NCBI GenBank assembly: GCA_938075415.1
Contig: CALJHC010000010.1
Location: 62,001 to 126,000, forward strand
Direction: 5' to 3'
DNA: 64,000 bases
DNA from: an uncultured Rubripirellula sp.
Lineage (GTDB): Bacteria; Planctomycetota; Planctomycetia; Pirellulales; Pirellulaceae
The notes under the pieces were generated by a model. That model was not told the DNA's origin. It ran no database searches and saw only the letters and a program-made list of their open reading frames with translations. This document shows, in pieces, positions 1 through 9,126 of the stretch (its first letter is position 1; every line of letters starts with the position of its first letter). The position numbers and the translations under genes were made by a program.

Positions 1-1
1 A

Positions 2-85
2 GACGAAGCGTCCGTGCTCGCGTCTGATCGAATCGCTGAGGGTCTGCTGCCGCAAGAGGGCGATAGCAAACTGCTCAGGCGTTAA
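2..85 (+). CDS. 3' end of an unidentified gene (partial)
   Basis: An open frame enters the window from the left and stops at TAA 83-85, giving 27 C-terminal residues ending in KLLRR. The composition (acidic and alanine-rich, then a basic tip) looks like an ordinary soluble C-terminus, but the fragment is too short to identify. It would converge on the csrA-like gene, with only 15 bp between the two stop codons. An untranslated region is the alternative. Confidence 0.35.
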   Translation, partial: DEASVLASDRIAEGLLPQEGDSKLLRR

Positions 86-100
86 GGTTGTCTTTTGTAC

Positions 101-742
101 CTAGTTGCCGAGGTAACGACTGAGCGGACCTTGGGTAGGTTGTTGAGATGCGAAAGTTTTCTTGATTCGGCCAACCAGCAGTGTCCGCGGGATTAGTTCC
201 TCTTTGCTTTGTTCATCATGGTTTGAATGCTCGGAGGCGGTTGTCTTTCTAGTGTCGTTGGATGCAGCGTTGGAATCTCGCTGATTGGATGCAATTGTTT
301 TCAGGCGGTTGATGGGGCGTTGCCCCAAGGGGCTCGAGCGTGTTTGCTCGCAGTTCCCGTTTTTAGGAACCACATCACTGCTCTGGGACCCAGTGGAAGT
401 TCTCTGGTGACGGTCTGTTGAGGACTGGTTTTTAACGGCGTGTGTTGGTGCGAATTTTGAATGGACTGAGTGCGGCACGCGGCTTTTGGCTTTTCGATGC
501 GGCTTTTTCGGCATAGTCTTGGCTTCATTGTTTGAAGATGAAGACTCAGTTTCCGTTGCCGTAACCTGCTTGGGCGGAGCGTTGATCGACGGTAAGGGAT
601 CTAGTTCACCGCGAACCACTCGGATTTCCCTTGGTGCCTCGATGCCGAGGCGAACTGAATTTCCCCGAACCTTAACGATGGTGATTTTCACATTTTCACC
701 AATCAGAATTTGTTCGTCTGCTTTTCGTGTCAGTACTAACAT
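101..742 (-). CDS. csrA: CsrA-family RNA-binding regulator with long C-terminal extension
   Basis: Residues 1-50 form a complete CsrA domain: it begins MLVLTRK, has IGENV at 14-18, and keeps Arg6 and Arg44 (VVRGEL). In the family these residues contact GGA motifs in mRNA 5' leaders to block ribosomes or change RNA stability. Usual CsrA proteins have about 60 residues; this one has 213. The extra ~160 residues are Ser/Thr/Asn/Gln- and Lys/Arg-rich with no visible fold, so they are probably disordered and may bind RNA or partners (inference). The start is well supported: AAAGGAG (plus-strand 748-754) lies 5 nt upstream of ATG. No flagellar or fliW neighbour is visible in the window. Confidence 0.9.
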   Translation of the reverse strand: MLVLTRKADEQILIGENVKITIVKVRGNSVRLGIEAPREIRVVRGELDPLPSINAPPKQVTATETESSSSNNEAKTMPKKPHRKAKSRVPHSVHSKFAPTHAVKNQSSTDRHQRTSTGSQSSDVVPKNGNCEQTRSSPLGQRPINRLKTIASNQRDSNAASNDTRKTTASEHSNHDEQSKEELIPRTLLVGRIKKTFASQQPTQGPLSRYLGN

Positions 743-1426
743 GGCTTCTCCTTTGCCTTTTTATCCAGTTACATCGTTTCCCATTGATCTTCATGGGATG
801 TTGTAAGCACTCGAATGCATTTGCCGTGCCAAAGAACTGCGAACAGGTTGTCTGCCTGTCAGGAAGGAATGAAATCGCCGGAATTTGCGAGCTATTCGGA
901 GCCAACTCTTTTGGCGATTCTGTTCTTGCGTGAATCACATTGCCATCAATTTGGTAAGAATTGCAAATCATGGAAAAAAGCCACACCGTTGAAATCGGAG
1001 TCTAGTAGGGAATTATCCCTGGTCACACCATTCGACAGGCGATCCGGAGCGATCTTGGGTTTTGCAGCGAGTGCGGTAGGTGTACCTCGATGTGAGCCAA
1101 ACTCGACTAGGGGGCCTCAGTTGAATCGCTTCCAGGGACGTGCAGGGAAGTTGATGTGTGGTGTTTTGGGTCTGGATACGATTCAGGCAGAAGGTTGATC
1201 AAGGCGGTACCGGCGTGCTGTTGCTAGCTTTTGGGATTCGACTTGAGTGAAAAATGCGAATTAGATAATGTTTGTGCCACGCGAGGCTGTGAAACTTGAC
1301 GAGGATGTCAGTTGCATCTTGAGCGGCCTAGCTTTTCCGAATGTCTTACTCGCACGAATTTCTCGGGCGAATCAGCCTAAGACTTTTCATTTTGTGACCG
1401 TTTGCCGGTTCAAAGGAGTGACCGTG
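743..1426. other. intergenic region between csrA and the parvulin gene
   Basis: This 684-bp region is shared by two divergent genes and should hold both promoters. Open frames here have no convincing protein character or ribosome site. An in-frame upstream extension of the parvulin gene exists from 1268, but it lacks the signal peptide at its N-terminus and has no Shine-Dalgarno, so I read it as leader. No repeat or terminator was seen. Confidence 0.5.
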
Positions 1427-3232
1427 ATGCGTCTACCCATCGCGCCAAAGCGTGCATTGATTCAACAAGTTTGTGTGATCGTTATGTTGGTCACGACGTT
1501 CGCGATTTCTTTTGCCCCGGAGGGGGTGGCTCAGTCCGTTGATCGCTCAGCATCACCCAATGATGTTGTGGCTGTGGTCAACGCTGATCCGATCACTCGT
1601 AACATGCTTTCCGAAGCAACCGTTCAACGGTTTGGGGATGAAATATTAGAGAACATTGTTAATCGATATCTCATTCTGCAAGAATGCAACGAGCGTGGGA
1701 TTGAGGTGACCAAGCAGGAAGTCAGCGGCGAGATTCGTCGTTTGGCTGGAAAGTTTGGTCTGTCGATGGAAAGCTATCTCAATTTGCTCGAGGAAAATCG
1801 ACAGATCACGGCGAGCCAATACAGCCGAGAGATCATTTGGCCCATGCTTTCGCTTCGTAAGTTGGTTGCTGATCAAGTTGAGGTGACGGATGAAGAATTC
1901 ACTCGAGCCTATTTGTCTCAATTTGGAGAGGCGGTCAAGTGCCGGCTGATCATGGTTGAGGATCGCGCGAAGGCGACGGAGTTGCATCAGCAGGCGATTT
2001 CGAAGCCGGAGTTGTTCAATCAACTGGCCAAGGAATTTAGTGAGGATGAGGCGAGCGCGAGTGTCGGTGGGTTGATTCCTCCGATACGTCGATACAGTGG
2101 CGACAGTCGGTTGGAGGATGCTGCGTTTGCTCTTTCCAACGGTGCGGTTTCTCAGGTTCTGCAATTGGGCGATCAGTGGATTTTCCTGCAGGCCGTTCGC
2201 CGGATTCCAGCTTCGACACCAAGTCCGCAATCGCTACCAGCGATTAAGGAGCAGATCAACGACCGGATCCGAGACGAGAAGGTTCGTGCCGCGGCGGGCG
2301 ATTTATTTGCACGATTGCAGCAAAAGGCACAGGTCGTCAAAGTTCTCGGTGATGAGCAAAATGAAAAGCAATACCCCGGTGTTGCCGCAATCATCAATGG
2401 TCAGCAAGTTCTGGTTTCGCAGGTCGGTGGTGAGGCAATCAAACGCTATGGACAGGATGTGCTAGAGGGCGAAATTAATCGCAAGCTTTTGGTTCAGGCT
2501 TTGCGAGCTGAGAAAAAGCGAGTTTCTCAGGCAGATTTGGACCAGGAAATTGCCGAAGCGGCAATTGGTTTTGGTTACGTGGAAACAGATGGGTCACCCA
2601 ATCTGAGTGCTTGGTATGAATCGATAGCAAGTGATGCCAAGACCACACCTGAGCTGTATATCGAGGATGTGGTTTGGCCGAGTGCTGCATTGAGGAAGTT
2701 AGTCGAGGAAGAAGTCGAGGTAACTCAGCTTGATCTCGACAATGGTTTTGAGTCTGCCTATGGCCCCAAGGTCGAGGTGTTGGCGATCGTCTTGTCGGAT
2801 CAACGAACGGCACAGAAGGTCTGGGAAATGGCTCGCGACAATCCAACCGATGTCTTTTTTGGTGGTTTGGCCGAGCAATACAGCGTCGAGCCGGTATCCT
2901 CGAGTAACCAGGGTAAGGTTCCACCCATTCGAAAGCATGGTGGTCAGCCTGCGGTGGAGAGGGAGGCATTCAGCCTGCAGCCCGGTGAGTTAAGTGGAAT
3001 CATCGCTACCGGTGGAAAGTATTTGGTGCTCAGGTGTCAGGGTTACACCGAGCCAGTTGTTTCGGACAAAACCGTTGTGCAGGCAGAGTTGCTGCGAGAC
3101 CTGTCGGACCGAAAGACAAAGCGAGCGATGACCGCCAAGTTCGAAGTCTTAGTGAATGATGCCGAGATCGATAATCTTTTGGAAGTTGAGTCCGTACCAC
3201 GTGTTGCGGCGAATCCCTCTGCTGATCGTTAG
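1427..3232 (+). CDS. exported SurA/PpiC-like protein with duplicated chaperone-parvulin module
   Basis: A signal peptide (hydrophobic ~12-30, cleavage near VAQ36) is followed by two homologous halves. Each half starts with a 'V.A..N...I' SurA-type N-terminal chaperone segment (~47 and ~318), continues through a helical region with a shared '.IIWP...LRKLV' / '.VVWPSAALRKLV' motif, and ends in a parvulin-like domain (~170-262 and ~448-540) with GGLIPPIRR and QGKVPPIRK. The family assists folding of exported proteins. The usual catalytic His of the parvulin 'HILV' strand is replaced (CRLIMV, VLAIVL), so chaperone rather than isomerase activity is likely. The start at 1427 is chosen for AAAGGAG at 1412-1418 and the signal peptide. 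A strong terminator follows at 3335. Confidence 0.85.
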   Translation: MRLPIAPKRALIQQVCVIVMLVTTFAISFAPEGVAQSVDRSASPNDVVAVVNADPITRNMLSEATVQRFGDEILENIVNRYLILQECNERGIEVTKQEVSGEIRRLAGKFGLSMESYLNLLEENRQITASQYSREIIWPMLSLRKLVADQVEVTDEEFTRAYLSQFGEAVKCRLIMVEDRAKATELHQQAISKPELFNQLAKEFSEDEASASVGGLIPPIRRYSGDSRLEDAAFALSNGAVSQVLQLGDQWIFLQAVRRIPASTPSPQSLPAIKEQINDRIRDEKVRAAAGDLFARLQQKAQVVKVLGDEQNEKQYPGVAAIINGQQVLVSQVGGEAIKRYGQDVLEGEINRKLLVQALRAEKKRVSQADLDQEIAEAAIGFGYVETDGSPNLSAWYESIASDAKTTPELYIEDVVWPSAALRKLVEEEVEVTQLDLDNGFESAYGPKVEVLAIVLSDQRTAQKVWEMARDNPTDVFFGGLAEQYSVEPVSSSNQGKVPPIRKHGGQPAVEREAFSLQPGELSGIIATGGKYLVLRCQGYTEPVVSDKTVVQAELLRDLSDRKTKRAMTAKFEVLVNDAEIDNLLEVESVPRVAANPSADR

Positions 3233-3334
3233 AACCCCTGCGATTAAACGGGCTGCAATCACTCAAGTCATTGTGATGGGATTCCCCAATTTGGAGTCCG
3301 GAGTGTCTTGGGGTGTTAATCGCAGCGACGAGGT

Positions 3335-3363
3335 GCCCGATGAAATACATCGGGCTTTTTTTT
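3335..3363 (+). terminator. intrinsic terminator
   Basis: An 8-bp perfect stem, GCCCGATG (3335-3342) with CATCGGGC (3348-3355), has a 5-nt AAATA loop and is followed by eight T residues. It lies 103 bp after the parvulin gene stop and should end that transcript. Confidence 0.9.
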
Positions 3364-3422
3364 GTTTGTTGATTAGGAAAGGAAATGGTTGCCGCTTGTT
3401 GGTTGCCAATGATTGGGTGAGC

Positions 3423-3458
3423 GACAGAGACGGGGTAAGAGACAGAGACGGGGTGACT
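3423..3458. repeat. 18-bp direct repeat, 2 copies
   Basis: Units GACAGAGACGGGGTAAGA and GACAGAGACGGGGTGACT lie head to tail between the terminator and the next gene. There is no coding potential around them. Confidence 0.75.
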
Positions 3459-3511
3459 GTTTCAGGATCACTTGGCCCACGGCCTTGAGCGCTAATTGCA
3501 ATTTTCTGATT

Positions 3512-3570
3512 GGATTTCGGTTCACGGATTTCGGTTCACGGGTTTCGGTTCACGGGTTTCGGTTCACGGG
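3512..3570. repeat. 14-bp tandem repeat, 4 copies
   Basis: The unit GGRTTTCGGTTCAC occurs four times in a row (two with GGA, two with GGG), ending with a partial GGG. It sits in the non-coding stretch 3364-3828 upstream of the aminotransferase. Apart from this and the 18-bp repeat, I see nothing in that stretch. Confidence 0.9.
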
Positions 3571-3828
3571 AAATTATCGGTTCTACTTTGAGCTGTGTTC
3601 ATCGTCTAGTCGCCATTAAGATTGCTTGAAATAGGTGAGTGGTTGTGATAGCGGTCGCATCAACGATGGTTCGCTTTGGAACCGGTTCGCATTGGATTGT
3701 TGGGCAGGGTTGGAGCCTCGTTGGGAGTCGGTCCCTGTCATAAATTTTGGCGACCCCTGTGCGTCATCTAAACTTCTGTTGACAATAATTCCTAAACCTT
3801 CGTTTGACCCTTTTGCGATAAGCAAATC

Positions 3829-5100
3829 ATGAGTGAGCAATTTAATCAGGACAGGCCAAATATCGACGCACCCGCGATTGATATGCCCACCACCGATCCA
3901 GTTCCGGAACCCTTCGAGGTTAAATTTGCTGCGCGTGTGGATCGTTTGCCACCGTACATGTTTGGCCGGATCAATAATTCGCTTTACCAGAAACGCCGGG
4001 CTGGCGACGACGTGATCGACTTGGGGATGGGGAATCCATCGGATCCCCCCAATCCTTCGGTGATACAGAAATTGGCCGATGCCGCTGCGGATCCCGGAAA
4101 CCATGGTTACAGCAAGTCCAATGGGATTGTGAACCTTCGTCGGGAAGTCGCGAGTAAGTATTTTTTGAAATACGGAGTCCGTTTGGACCCAGAGAACGAA
4201 ATTATTGCTTGCCTTGGGAGCAAGGAAGGCTTTTCGCACATGTGCCTCGCGTTAATGGGGCCTGGCGATACGGCAATGATTCCTTCGCCGTACTTTCCCG
4301 TCCACATGTACGGGGTCATTTTAGCATCGGGCAACGTGGTATCGCTTGATGTGGCTGATCCAGATCGTTTTTTGAAGAATGTGGCGTACACTTGTGAGCA
4401 CTTGGCACCACGTCCCAAAGTTCTGATTGTCAATTATCCCCACAATCCGTCTTCGGCGGTGATTGAGTTGGATTTCTTTGTGGAAGTGGTTCGTCTGGCA
4501 AAAAAATATGGCTTTCTTGTCATTCATGATTTTGCTTATGCCGACGTGGCCTTTGACGGTTACCAGCCACCAAGTTTTCTTGCTGCACCAGGTGCCAAGG
4601 ATGTTGGTGTCGAGTTCACCACGATGAGCAAAGGTTACAATATGGCCGGTTGGCGTGTTGGATTTTGCGCGGGGAACGCCGATATGATTCGTGGTCTGGG
4701 TACCATCAAGGGGTACTACGATTACGGCATGTTTCAGGCGATCCAGATCGCGGCAATTGTTGCGTTGCGCGAGACCGAATCGAGCGTGGAGAACCAGTCA
4801 ATTATTTATCAGGGTCGCCGTGATGTGCTTGTGAGCGGATTGCGAAGGATAGGGTGGACTGTTGAGCCACCAAAAGCGGGCATGTTTGTTTGGGCTGAGG
4901 TGCCAGAGCCCTGGCGTAGTTCGATGAGCACGATGGATTTTGCCATGAAGTTGCTCGAAGAAGGCAATGTGGCGGTCAGTCCTGGAAGCGGTTTTGGAAC
5001 CGCCGGTGAGGGTTTTCTGAGAATGTCATTGGTTGAAAATGAGCAACGACTTCGTCAGGCCGTGCGGCAGATCGGTAAGTGCCTTGTGGGTAACTCGTAA
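3829..5100 (+). CDS. PLP-dependent class I aminotransferase, AlaC-like
   Basis: This is a 423-residue fold-type I aminotransferase. Visible features are [11 protein letters not shown] near the N-terminus of the core, SPYFPVH, the NYPHNPSS substrate/PLP loop, DFAYAD (Asp contacting the pyridine N), and the Schiff-base lysine K268 in [10 protein letters not shown], followed by the phosphate-binding arginine region. The sequence most resembles the AlaC glutamate-pyruvate transaminase branch, which is related to LL-diaminopimelate aminotransferases, so it probably makes alanine from pyruvate and glutamate; substrate is inferred from resemblance only. The N-terminal ~40 residues are extra relative to AlaC. 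No strong Shine-Dalgarno precedes the ATG. It is monocistronic by spacing. Confidence 0.85.
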   Translation: MSEQFNQDRPNIDAPAIDMPTTDPVPEPFEVKFAARVDRLPPYMFGRINNSLYQKRRAGDDVIDLGMGNPSDPPNPSVIQKLADAAADPGNHGYSKSNGIVNLRREVASKYFLKYGVRLDPENEIIACLGSKEGFSHMCLALMGPGDTAMIPSPYFPVHMYGVILASGNVVSLDVADPDRFLKNVAYTCEHLAPRPKVLIVNYPHNPSSAVIELDFFVEVVRLAKKYGFLVIHDFAYADVAFDGYQPPSFLAAPGAKDVGVEFTTMSKGYNMAGWRVGFCAGNADMIRGLGTIKGYYDYGMFQAIQIAAIVALRETESSVENQSIIYQGRRDVLVSGLRRIGWTVEPPKAGMFVWAEVPEPWRSSMSTMDFAMKLLEEGNVAVSPGSGFGTAGEGFLRMSLVENEQRLRQAVRQIGKCLVGNS

Positions 5101-5140
5101 AGAGTGCGATTGATGGTGTTGTGATTTCCAAGTCAATCCC

Positions 5141-5214
5141 CAGCCGTCAAGTGGACTTCCAGCCATCAAGTGGACTTCCAGCCATCAGTTGGACTTGCAG
5201 CCACCAAGTGGTGG
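5141..5214. repeat. 19-bp tandem repeat, ~4 copies
   Basis: Units CAGCCRTCAAGTGGACTTC run at 5141-5159 and 5160-5178, a variant at 5179-5197, and a degenerate fourth copy to about 5214. The array sits 40 bp after the aminotransferase stop. The rest of 5101-5358 shows nothing else. Confidence 0.85.
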
Positions 5215-5358
5215 TCTTTGGTCAGGTTCACGGATTCTTGACCCCGTCCATTTTTTTATGGGATGCACTGTTTCCACTGAGAACAGCGGGCGAGAGTGAG
5301 TTGCTCTACAATGAGCCTTCACTGGTTACCGAATGTTTTTGCGATTTTCAGGTGTTGA

Positions 5359-6309
5359 ATGTTTTCTTGCTGCCGTTTTTGCATCACCTTGGTGTTTGTC
5401 AGTGCCTTGGTTTCATGGGTTTCTGCTGAGCATACGGTTCTGCTGCATGGCAAAACTGGCTTGGTGAAATTTGAGCCCAATGGAACCGTCTCATGGCAGA
5501 TGCGTTGGGGGGGAATTCATGATCTGCATCTTTTGACTGATGGCAAGATTCTCACACGCGAAGGAGGTGCCGCGGTCGTGGAAATTGATCCCGCGAGCAA
5601 GCAGGTGGTTTGGCGATATGACTCATCAAAACAGAATGGCAATGATGGCAGGGCGGTTGAAGTGCACGCCTTTGAGCGTCTCGATGATGGCCTGACGATG
5701 ATTGCCGAGTCGGGTGTGGCTCGTATCATCGAGGTTGATCGTGAAGGGGAAATCAAGAATTTAATTCCACTGGTTGTGGACAATCCCAGCACGCACAGCG
5801 ACACTAGGCTCGTCCGGTCAACGCCACAGGGAACTTATTTGGTCGCTCACGAGGCAGATGGAAAAGTTCGTGAGTACGAAAGGGGTTCCGGGAAGGTAGT
5901 TTGGGAGTATGAAGTACCTCTATTCGGGCGGAAATCCAGACCCGGTCACGGGCCTGAGGCATACGGAAATCGCCTATTCACCGCTGTTCGTGTTGATAGT
6001 GGAAACACCCTCATTGCGACGGGAAATGGTCATGGAGTGATTGAGGTAACGCCGGATAAGCAAGTTGTGTGGCAGATTCAGCAGAATGATTTATCAGGAA
6101 TCTGTTTGGCTTGGGTTACCACCTTGGAGGTATTACCGGACGGTAACCTTGTTTTGGGGAACTGCCATGCTGGACCTGGGCAGCCGTTGTTGATTGAATT
6201 AGAGCGAAAGACCAAGCAAGTCGTTTGGCAATTTGATCAACACAAAGCGTTTGGGAATGATGTTTCCAATTCGTTATTAGTCGATATGGTCGGAAAATCA
6301 GTGAGATAA
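5359..6309 (+). CDS. secreted PQQ-like beta-propeller protein
   Basis: The 316-residue protein has a Sec signal peptide (hydrophobic ~5-20, cleavage after VSA). Repeated blades of the form 'G.V.W.....' follow: GTVSWQMRW, KQVVWRYD, GKVVWEYEV, KQVVWQIQ and KQVVWQFD. This W-containing strand recurring about every 45-55 residues is the hallmark of PQQ-like/quinoprotein-type propellers. No quinone or metal ligands can be assigned, so it may be a binding scaffold rather than an enzyme. Homologues in planctomycetes are usually annotated as PQQ-binding-like or arylsulfotransferase-like. It ends 96 bp before the Ni-SOD gene on the same strand. Confidence 0.75.
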   Translation: MFSCCRFCITLVFVSALVSWVSAEHTVLLHGKTGLVKFEPNGTVSWQMRWGGIHDLHLLTDGKILTREGGAAVVEIDPASKQVVWRYDSSKQNGNDGRAVEVHAFERLDDGLTMIAESGVARIIEVDREGEIKNLIPLVVDNPSTHSDTRLVRSTPQGTYLVAHEADGKVREYERGSGKVVWEYEVPLFGRKSRPGHGPEAYGNRLFTAVRVDSGNTLIATGNGHGVIEVTPDKQVVWQIQQNDLSGICLAWVTTLEVLPDGNLVLGNCHAGPGQPLLIELERKTKQVVWQFDQHKAFGNDVSNSLLVDMVGKSVR

Positions 6310-6408
6310 ACAGTTTAGTTGTGGTCCTTGCTACAACTTCGTTACGAATGACATCACATCGGTGAGCCGTCGTCGAATTTTTCAATAATGTTCTCTTAGG
6401 AGTGAATG

Positions 6409-6870
6409 ATGAAACGTGGATTGATTTCTCTTTTTTCAATGTTGATGGTAGCCTCGTTTGCTTTCGGGCATTGCCAAGTTCCCTGTGGGATCTATGGCGA
6501 TCAGATGCGATTTGAGCAAATGCTTGAGGATGAGCACACCATTTCCAAGGCTCAGATGCAATTGAATGAACTGAGCGAAGGTCCTATGGATGCTCAGTCG
6601 ATTAATCAGATTGGTCGTTGGATTGCGGCGAAAGAAGAGCACGCAACGAAGATTCAACAGACGATCGCAAGTTACTTCATGGCACAGCGGATCAAGGTTG
6701 ATAACCCAAAGTATGTGAAGCAGTTGACGGCCGCGCACTCGGTGATTCTGCACGCAATGAAATGCAAACAATCTGCTGATCCCGCGACGGCAAAAGCATT
6801 GGAGAAGTCAATTTTCGATCTCTATCGCGCCTATGAAGGCAAAGAGCCAGATTTCGAACACACTCACTAG
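6409..6870 (+). CDS. sodN: exported nickel superoxide dismutase
   Basis: A short signal peptide (hydrophobic 4-19, ending AFG20) is followed by HCQVPCGIY. This is the nickel-hook motif of Ni-SOD, in which His1, Cys2 and Cys6 of the mature chain bind Ni and disproportionate superoxide. Here they are His21, Cys22 and Cys26. The remaining ~130 residues are helical, as in the family (mature length usually ~117), with an extra acidic/His tail. Signal peptidase cleavage after Gly20 would create the essential free His amine directly, predicting an exported enzyme. AGGAG (6398-6402) fits ATG 6409 (6 nt) better than ATG 6406 (3 nt). No sodX maturation protease is adjacent. A terminator follows. Confidence 0.93.
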   Translation: MKRGLISLFSMLMVASFAFGHCQVPCGIYGDQMRFEQMLEDEHTISKAQMQLNELSEGPMDAQSINQIGRWIAAKEEHATKIQQTIASYFMAQRIKVDNPKYVKQLTAAHSVILHAMKCKQSADPATAKALEKSIFDLYRAYEGKEPDFEHTH

Positions 6871-6900
6871 CTTTCGCAGAAGCTCAAGCATGAATCATAA

Positions 6901-6934
6901 GAACCATGATCCCGGGGATCGTGGTTCTTTTTTT
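6901..6934 (+). terminator. intrinsic terminator after sodN
   Basis: A 12-bp stem (6901-6912 with 6916-6927, one G-T wobble) is closed by a 3-nt loop and followed by seven T residues. It lies 30 bp after the sodN stop. Confidence 0.9.
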
Positions 6935-6956
6935 GGATAGGGATACTTTTCGACTT

Positions 6957-7886
6957 TCACCGGCGAGTTAATTGACCCTGCACCAGAGTTTTGATTTTGA
7001 ACACGGCGTCCCCCGCAGTGATGAATAAAGACTGTCTCGCAGGCCCCGCAAACGTTACATTCGCGGTCCATCGCCTAGGCACAGCAATGGTCGTGATTTG
7101 ATTTCCTTCTTGATCGAACACCATCACTCCGCGTCCTCCGGTCAGGTAGACGTTTCCATCGGTGTCGATGGTCATGCCGTCGCTACCAAATTCGCAGAAA
7201 AGTGTTTTTTTGGCGAGTTGGCCATCCTTGTCAATTCGGTAGCGATAAGTGCGGTTGGCGTTGATGTCAGCAACGTAAAGGATTCGTTGCTGTTGGTCAC
7301 CAATGATGCCATTGGGTTGTGTCAGATCGGTGGCTACTTGGGATAGTGAGCCTGAAGGACTCAAGCGATAGACCGCTCTTGGGTGATCGTTTGAGATGGT
7401 CTGTGTCCAATAAGGTCGTTGGTAGAGAGGGTCAGTAAAATAGACGGATCCATCATTGTCGACCCAGCAGTCGTTTGGTCCACCGAAGGATTGATCCTCA
7501 AAACTTTTGGCAAGGATCTCGAACTCCTTCGTTTGGATGTTGATTCGCCACAGCTCATTTCGCTCATCCGCGCAGGCGATCATTTGCTCGTTGTCGATAT
7601 AGAAAAGTCCGTTACTGCGACCGGATGGTTGAAGCCAGGTCGTTACTTTGTCAGTTTTAAAATCGTAATAAAGGATTCGATTGTTTGGCTGGTCAGTGAA
7701 GAAAACATTCCCGCGTTCGTCACTGGTAGGGCCTTCGGTGAATTTGAAGTCATCTGAGATAAGTTTCAACGTTGCACCCGGCGCAACAATCTGTGCACTT
7801 GCCACAGGATGAAGCTGAACAACAAGGGCAGCAAACCAGGCGGTTTTCAGGGTAGTGAGTAAAGCTGACATAATTCTGGCTAGCAT
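6957..7886 (-). CDS. secreted SMP-30/gluconolactonase-like protein
   Basis: The 309-residue protein has a signal peptide (to about ASA~31) and then a six-bladed propeller of the SMP-30/LRE family. Typical motifs include FTEGPTSDERGNVFFTDQ, GGPNDCWVDNDGSVYFTDP, TQPNGI and FGSDGMTIDTDGNVYLTG. In the family the Glu of the first motif, the Asn of the GPND-type loop and the later Asp bind Ca/Zn and hydrolyse sugar lactones; all are present. The periplasmic substrate is unknown. An alternative start is the Met at codon 6. It is convergent with sodN, and the terminator at 6901 separates them. Confidence 0.85.
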   Translation of the reverse strand: MLARIMSALLTTLKTAWFAALVVQLHPVASAQIVAPGATLKLISDDFKFTEGPTSDERGNVFFTDQPNNRILYYDFKTDKVTTWLQPSGRSNGLFYIDNEQMIACADERNELWRINIQTKEFEILAKSFEDQSFGGPNDCWVDNDGSVYFTDPLYQRPYWTQTISNDHPRAVYRLSPSGSLSQVATDLTQPNGIIGDQQQRILYVADINANRTYRYRIDKDGQLAKKTLFCEFGSDGMTIDTDGNVYLTGGRGVMVFDQEGNQITTIAVPRRWTANVTFAGPARQSLFITAGDAVFKIKTLVQGQLTRR

Positions 7887-8581
7887 TCGTTGTCGATTCT
7901 TTTGATGTGACTTGATTGTGATTGGCAGCGAAAGGGTACGGTGTGAGCAGTTGTTGGCTCTCGTTAGACGAAGTTTAATTGATTGGCTCGTTGACCGCAG
8001 TGTTTTGTGTCGCTCCGTAAGACTTGTCCGGCTGTCTCGCTTGATGAGCTTGATTGTTCCTCAGTTAATGTGTTCGCTAGCTAGTGTGTTATCTCATTAT
8101 TCTGTTCAGGCGATGGTTCCTTGCATCGCTGAAGCCACTCGTATTGGAAGCAATTTCGTGATGGAGGCGGTGCAGGGAATACTTGTAGCGTTTGGTCGTT
8201 GCGACTCGGTGAGAGGTGTTTTCAGTGGATGGATTCGACGTTGGGGAAGTTCTCGAAGAGTGTGGGAGTTTTTCAAGGTAGCTATCAATAAGGCCACGTC
8301 AGGCAAGCGTCTTGCTTCAACGCCTCACGCAGTGGAACCAAATGGCAGGTTATCCGGCTGCAGTTTGTTGTTTTTTGTCAAGTTGTCTTGTAGTGATTGA
8401 CGGTGGAGTGGAGTGGAGTGGGGCTGCAAATTAGATTTCTGTTGCGCTATTCAGGCGATTGAAAAATCGACGGTGTCAAAGCAACAAGCTAACGGATCTG
8501 TTACGTTACCATTTGCTGGCCTGTTGGCTGACCTTGTCAATGGGCAGTCATTTTTGGTGTGGTTTGTAAAACGGTGAATTC
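7887..8581. other. non-coding stretch
   Basis: These 695 bp contain one open frame (7912-8400) whose translation is rich in Arg, Ser, Val and Cys, without a ribosome site or fold pattern, so I do not call it. A short GTGGA/GTGGAGT run occurs at about 8402-8420. No terminator or RNA gene was recognised. Confidence 0.5.
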
Positions 8582-9055
8582 ATGATTGGTTATCAGAATA
8601 CGCAACCAGCATGGCTGATGCGTGTGGTATTAGCTGTTTCCATCTTGGTATCACTGTACGAGTCAAGTATGCCGAATGATTTCATTCGAGGCGCTTTTAG
8701 TTGGTCGTCCTCGATGGCCCTGGTGCTTGCTCTCCTCGCGGTTCTGGTGCTTTTTTATTCTCTTACCGTGAGGATTCAAGGGCCGCGATTGCTGGTTCGT
8801 TTTGGTCCCGGAGTGATTCGCTTTTCCTTCGCTCTCAACACAATTGAAGATGTGCGGTGCGTAAAAACGAGTTGGCTTAATGGGTGGGGGATTCGTAAAA
8901 TTCGCGGGGGTTGGCTGTTCAACGTTTCAGGTTTTGACGCAGTTGAAATTCGTCTGACCAGCGGTAAGGTTTATTGGATTGGGACCAATGATCCACAGGG
9001 GCTAGCTGCCGCATTAACTGATTGCCTTCAATCAACACCGTCAGATAAGGATTGA
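8582..9055 (+). CDS. small membrane protein with PH-like domain, function unknown
   Basis: The 157-residue protein has two hydrophobic segments (~12-25 and ~42-62). A cytosolic or periplasmic beta-rich part follows (~65-150), containing WGIRKIRGGWLFNVSGFDAVEI and KVYWIGTNDP. That pattern resembles bacterial PH-like membrane-anchored domains, but no specific family can be named. GGTGAA lies just upstream of ATG. It stands alone between two non-coding stretches. Coding character is good, with alternating hydrophobic strands and a clean stop. Confidence 0.7.
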   Translation: MIGYQNTQPAWLMRVVLAVSILVSLYESSMPNDFIRGAFSWSSSMALVLALLAVLVLFYSLTVRIQGPRLLVRFGPGVIRFSFALNTIEDVRCVKTSWLNGWGIRKIRGGWLFNVSGFDAVEIRLTSGKVYWIGTNDPQGLAAALTDCLQSTPSDKD

Positions 9056-9126
9056 AGGACTCGGTGAAATGCCTCGTTGTTTGATCGTCGCCTCACGAAG
9101 TGGTTTTGTGTCGATCCCCAGGGCGG

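Noticed and set aside
1268-1426. 53-codon upstream extension of the parvulin gene
   Set aside because: It would bury the signal peptide and has no ribosome site, whereas ATG 1427 has AAAGGAG at 8 nt.
7912-8400. 162-codon open frame after the gluconolactonase-like gene
   Set aside because: No ribosome site, Arg/Ser/Val/Cys-rich random-looking translation and no domain; more likely a chance frame in a non-coding stretch.
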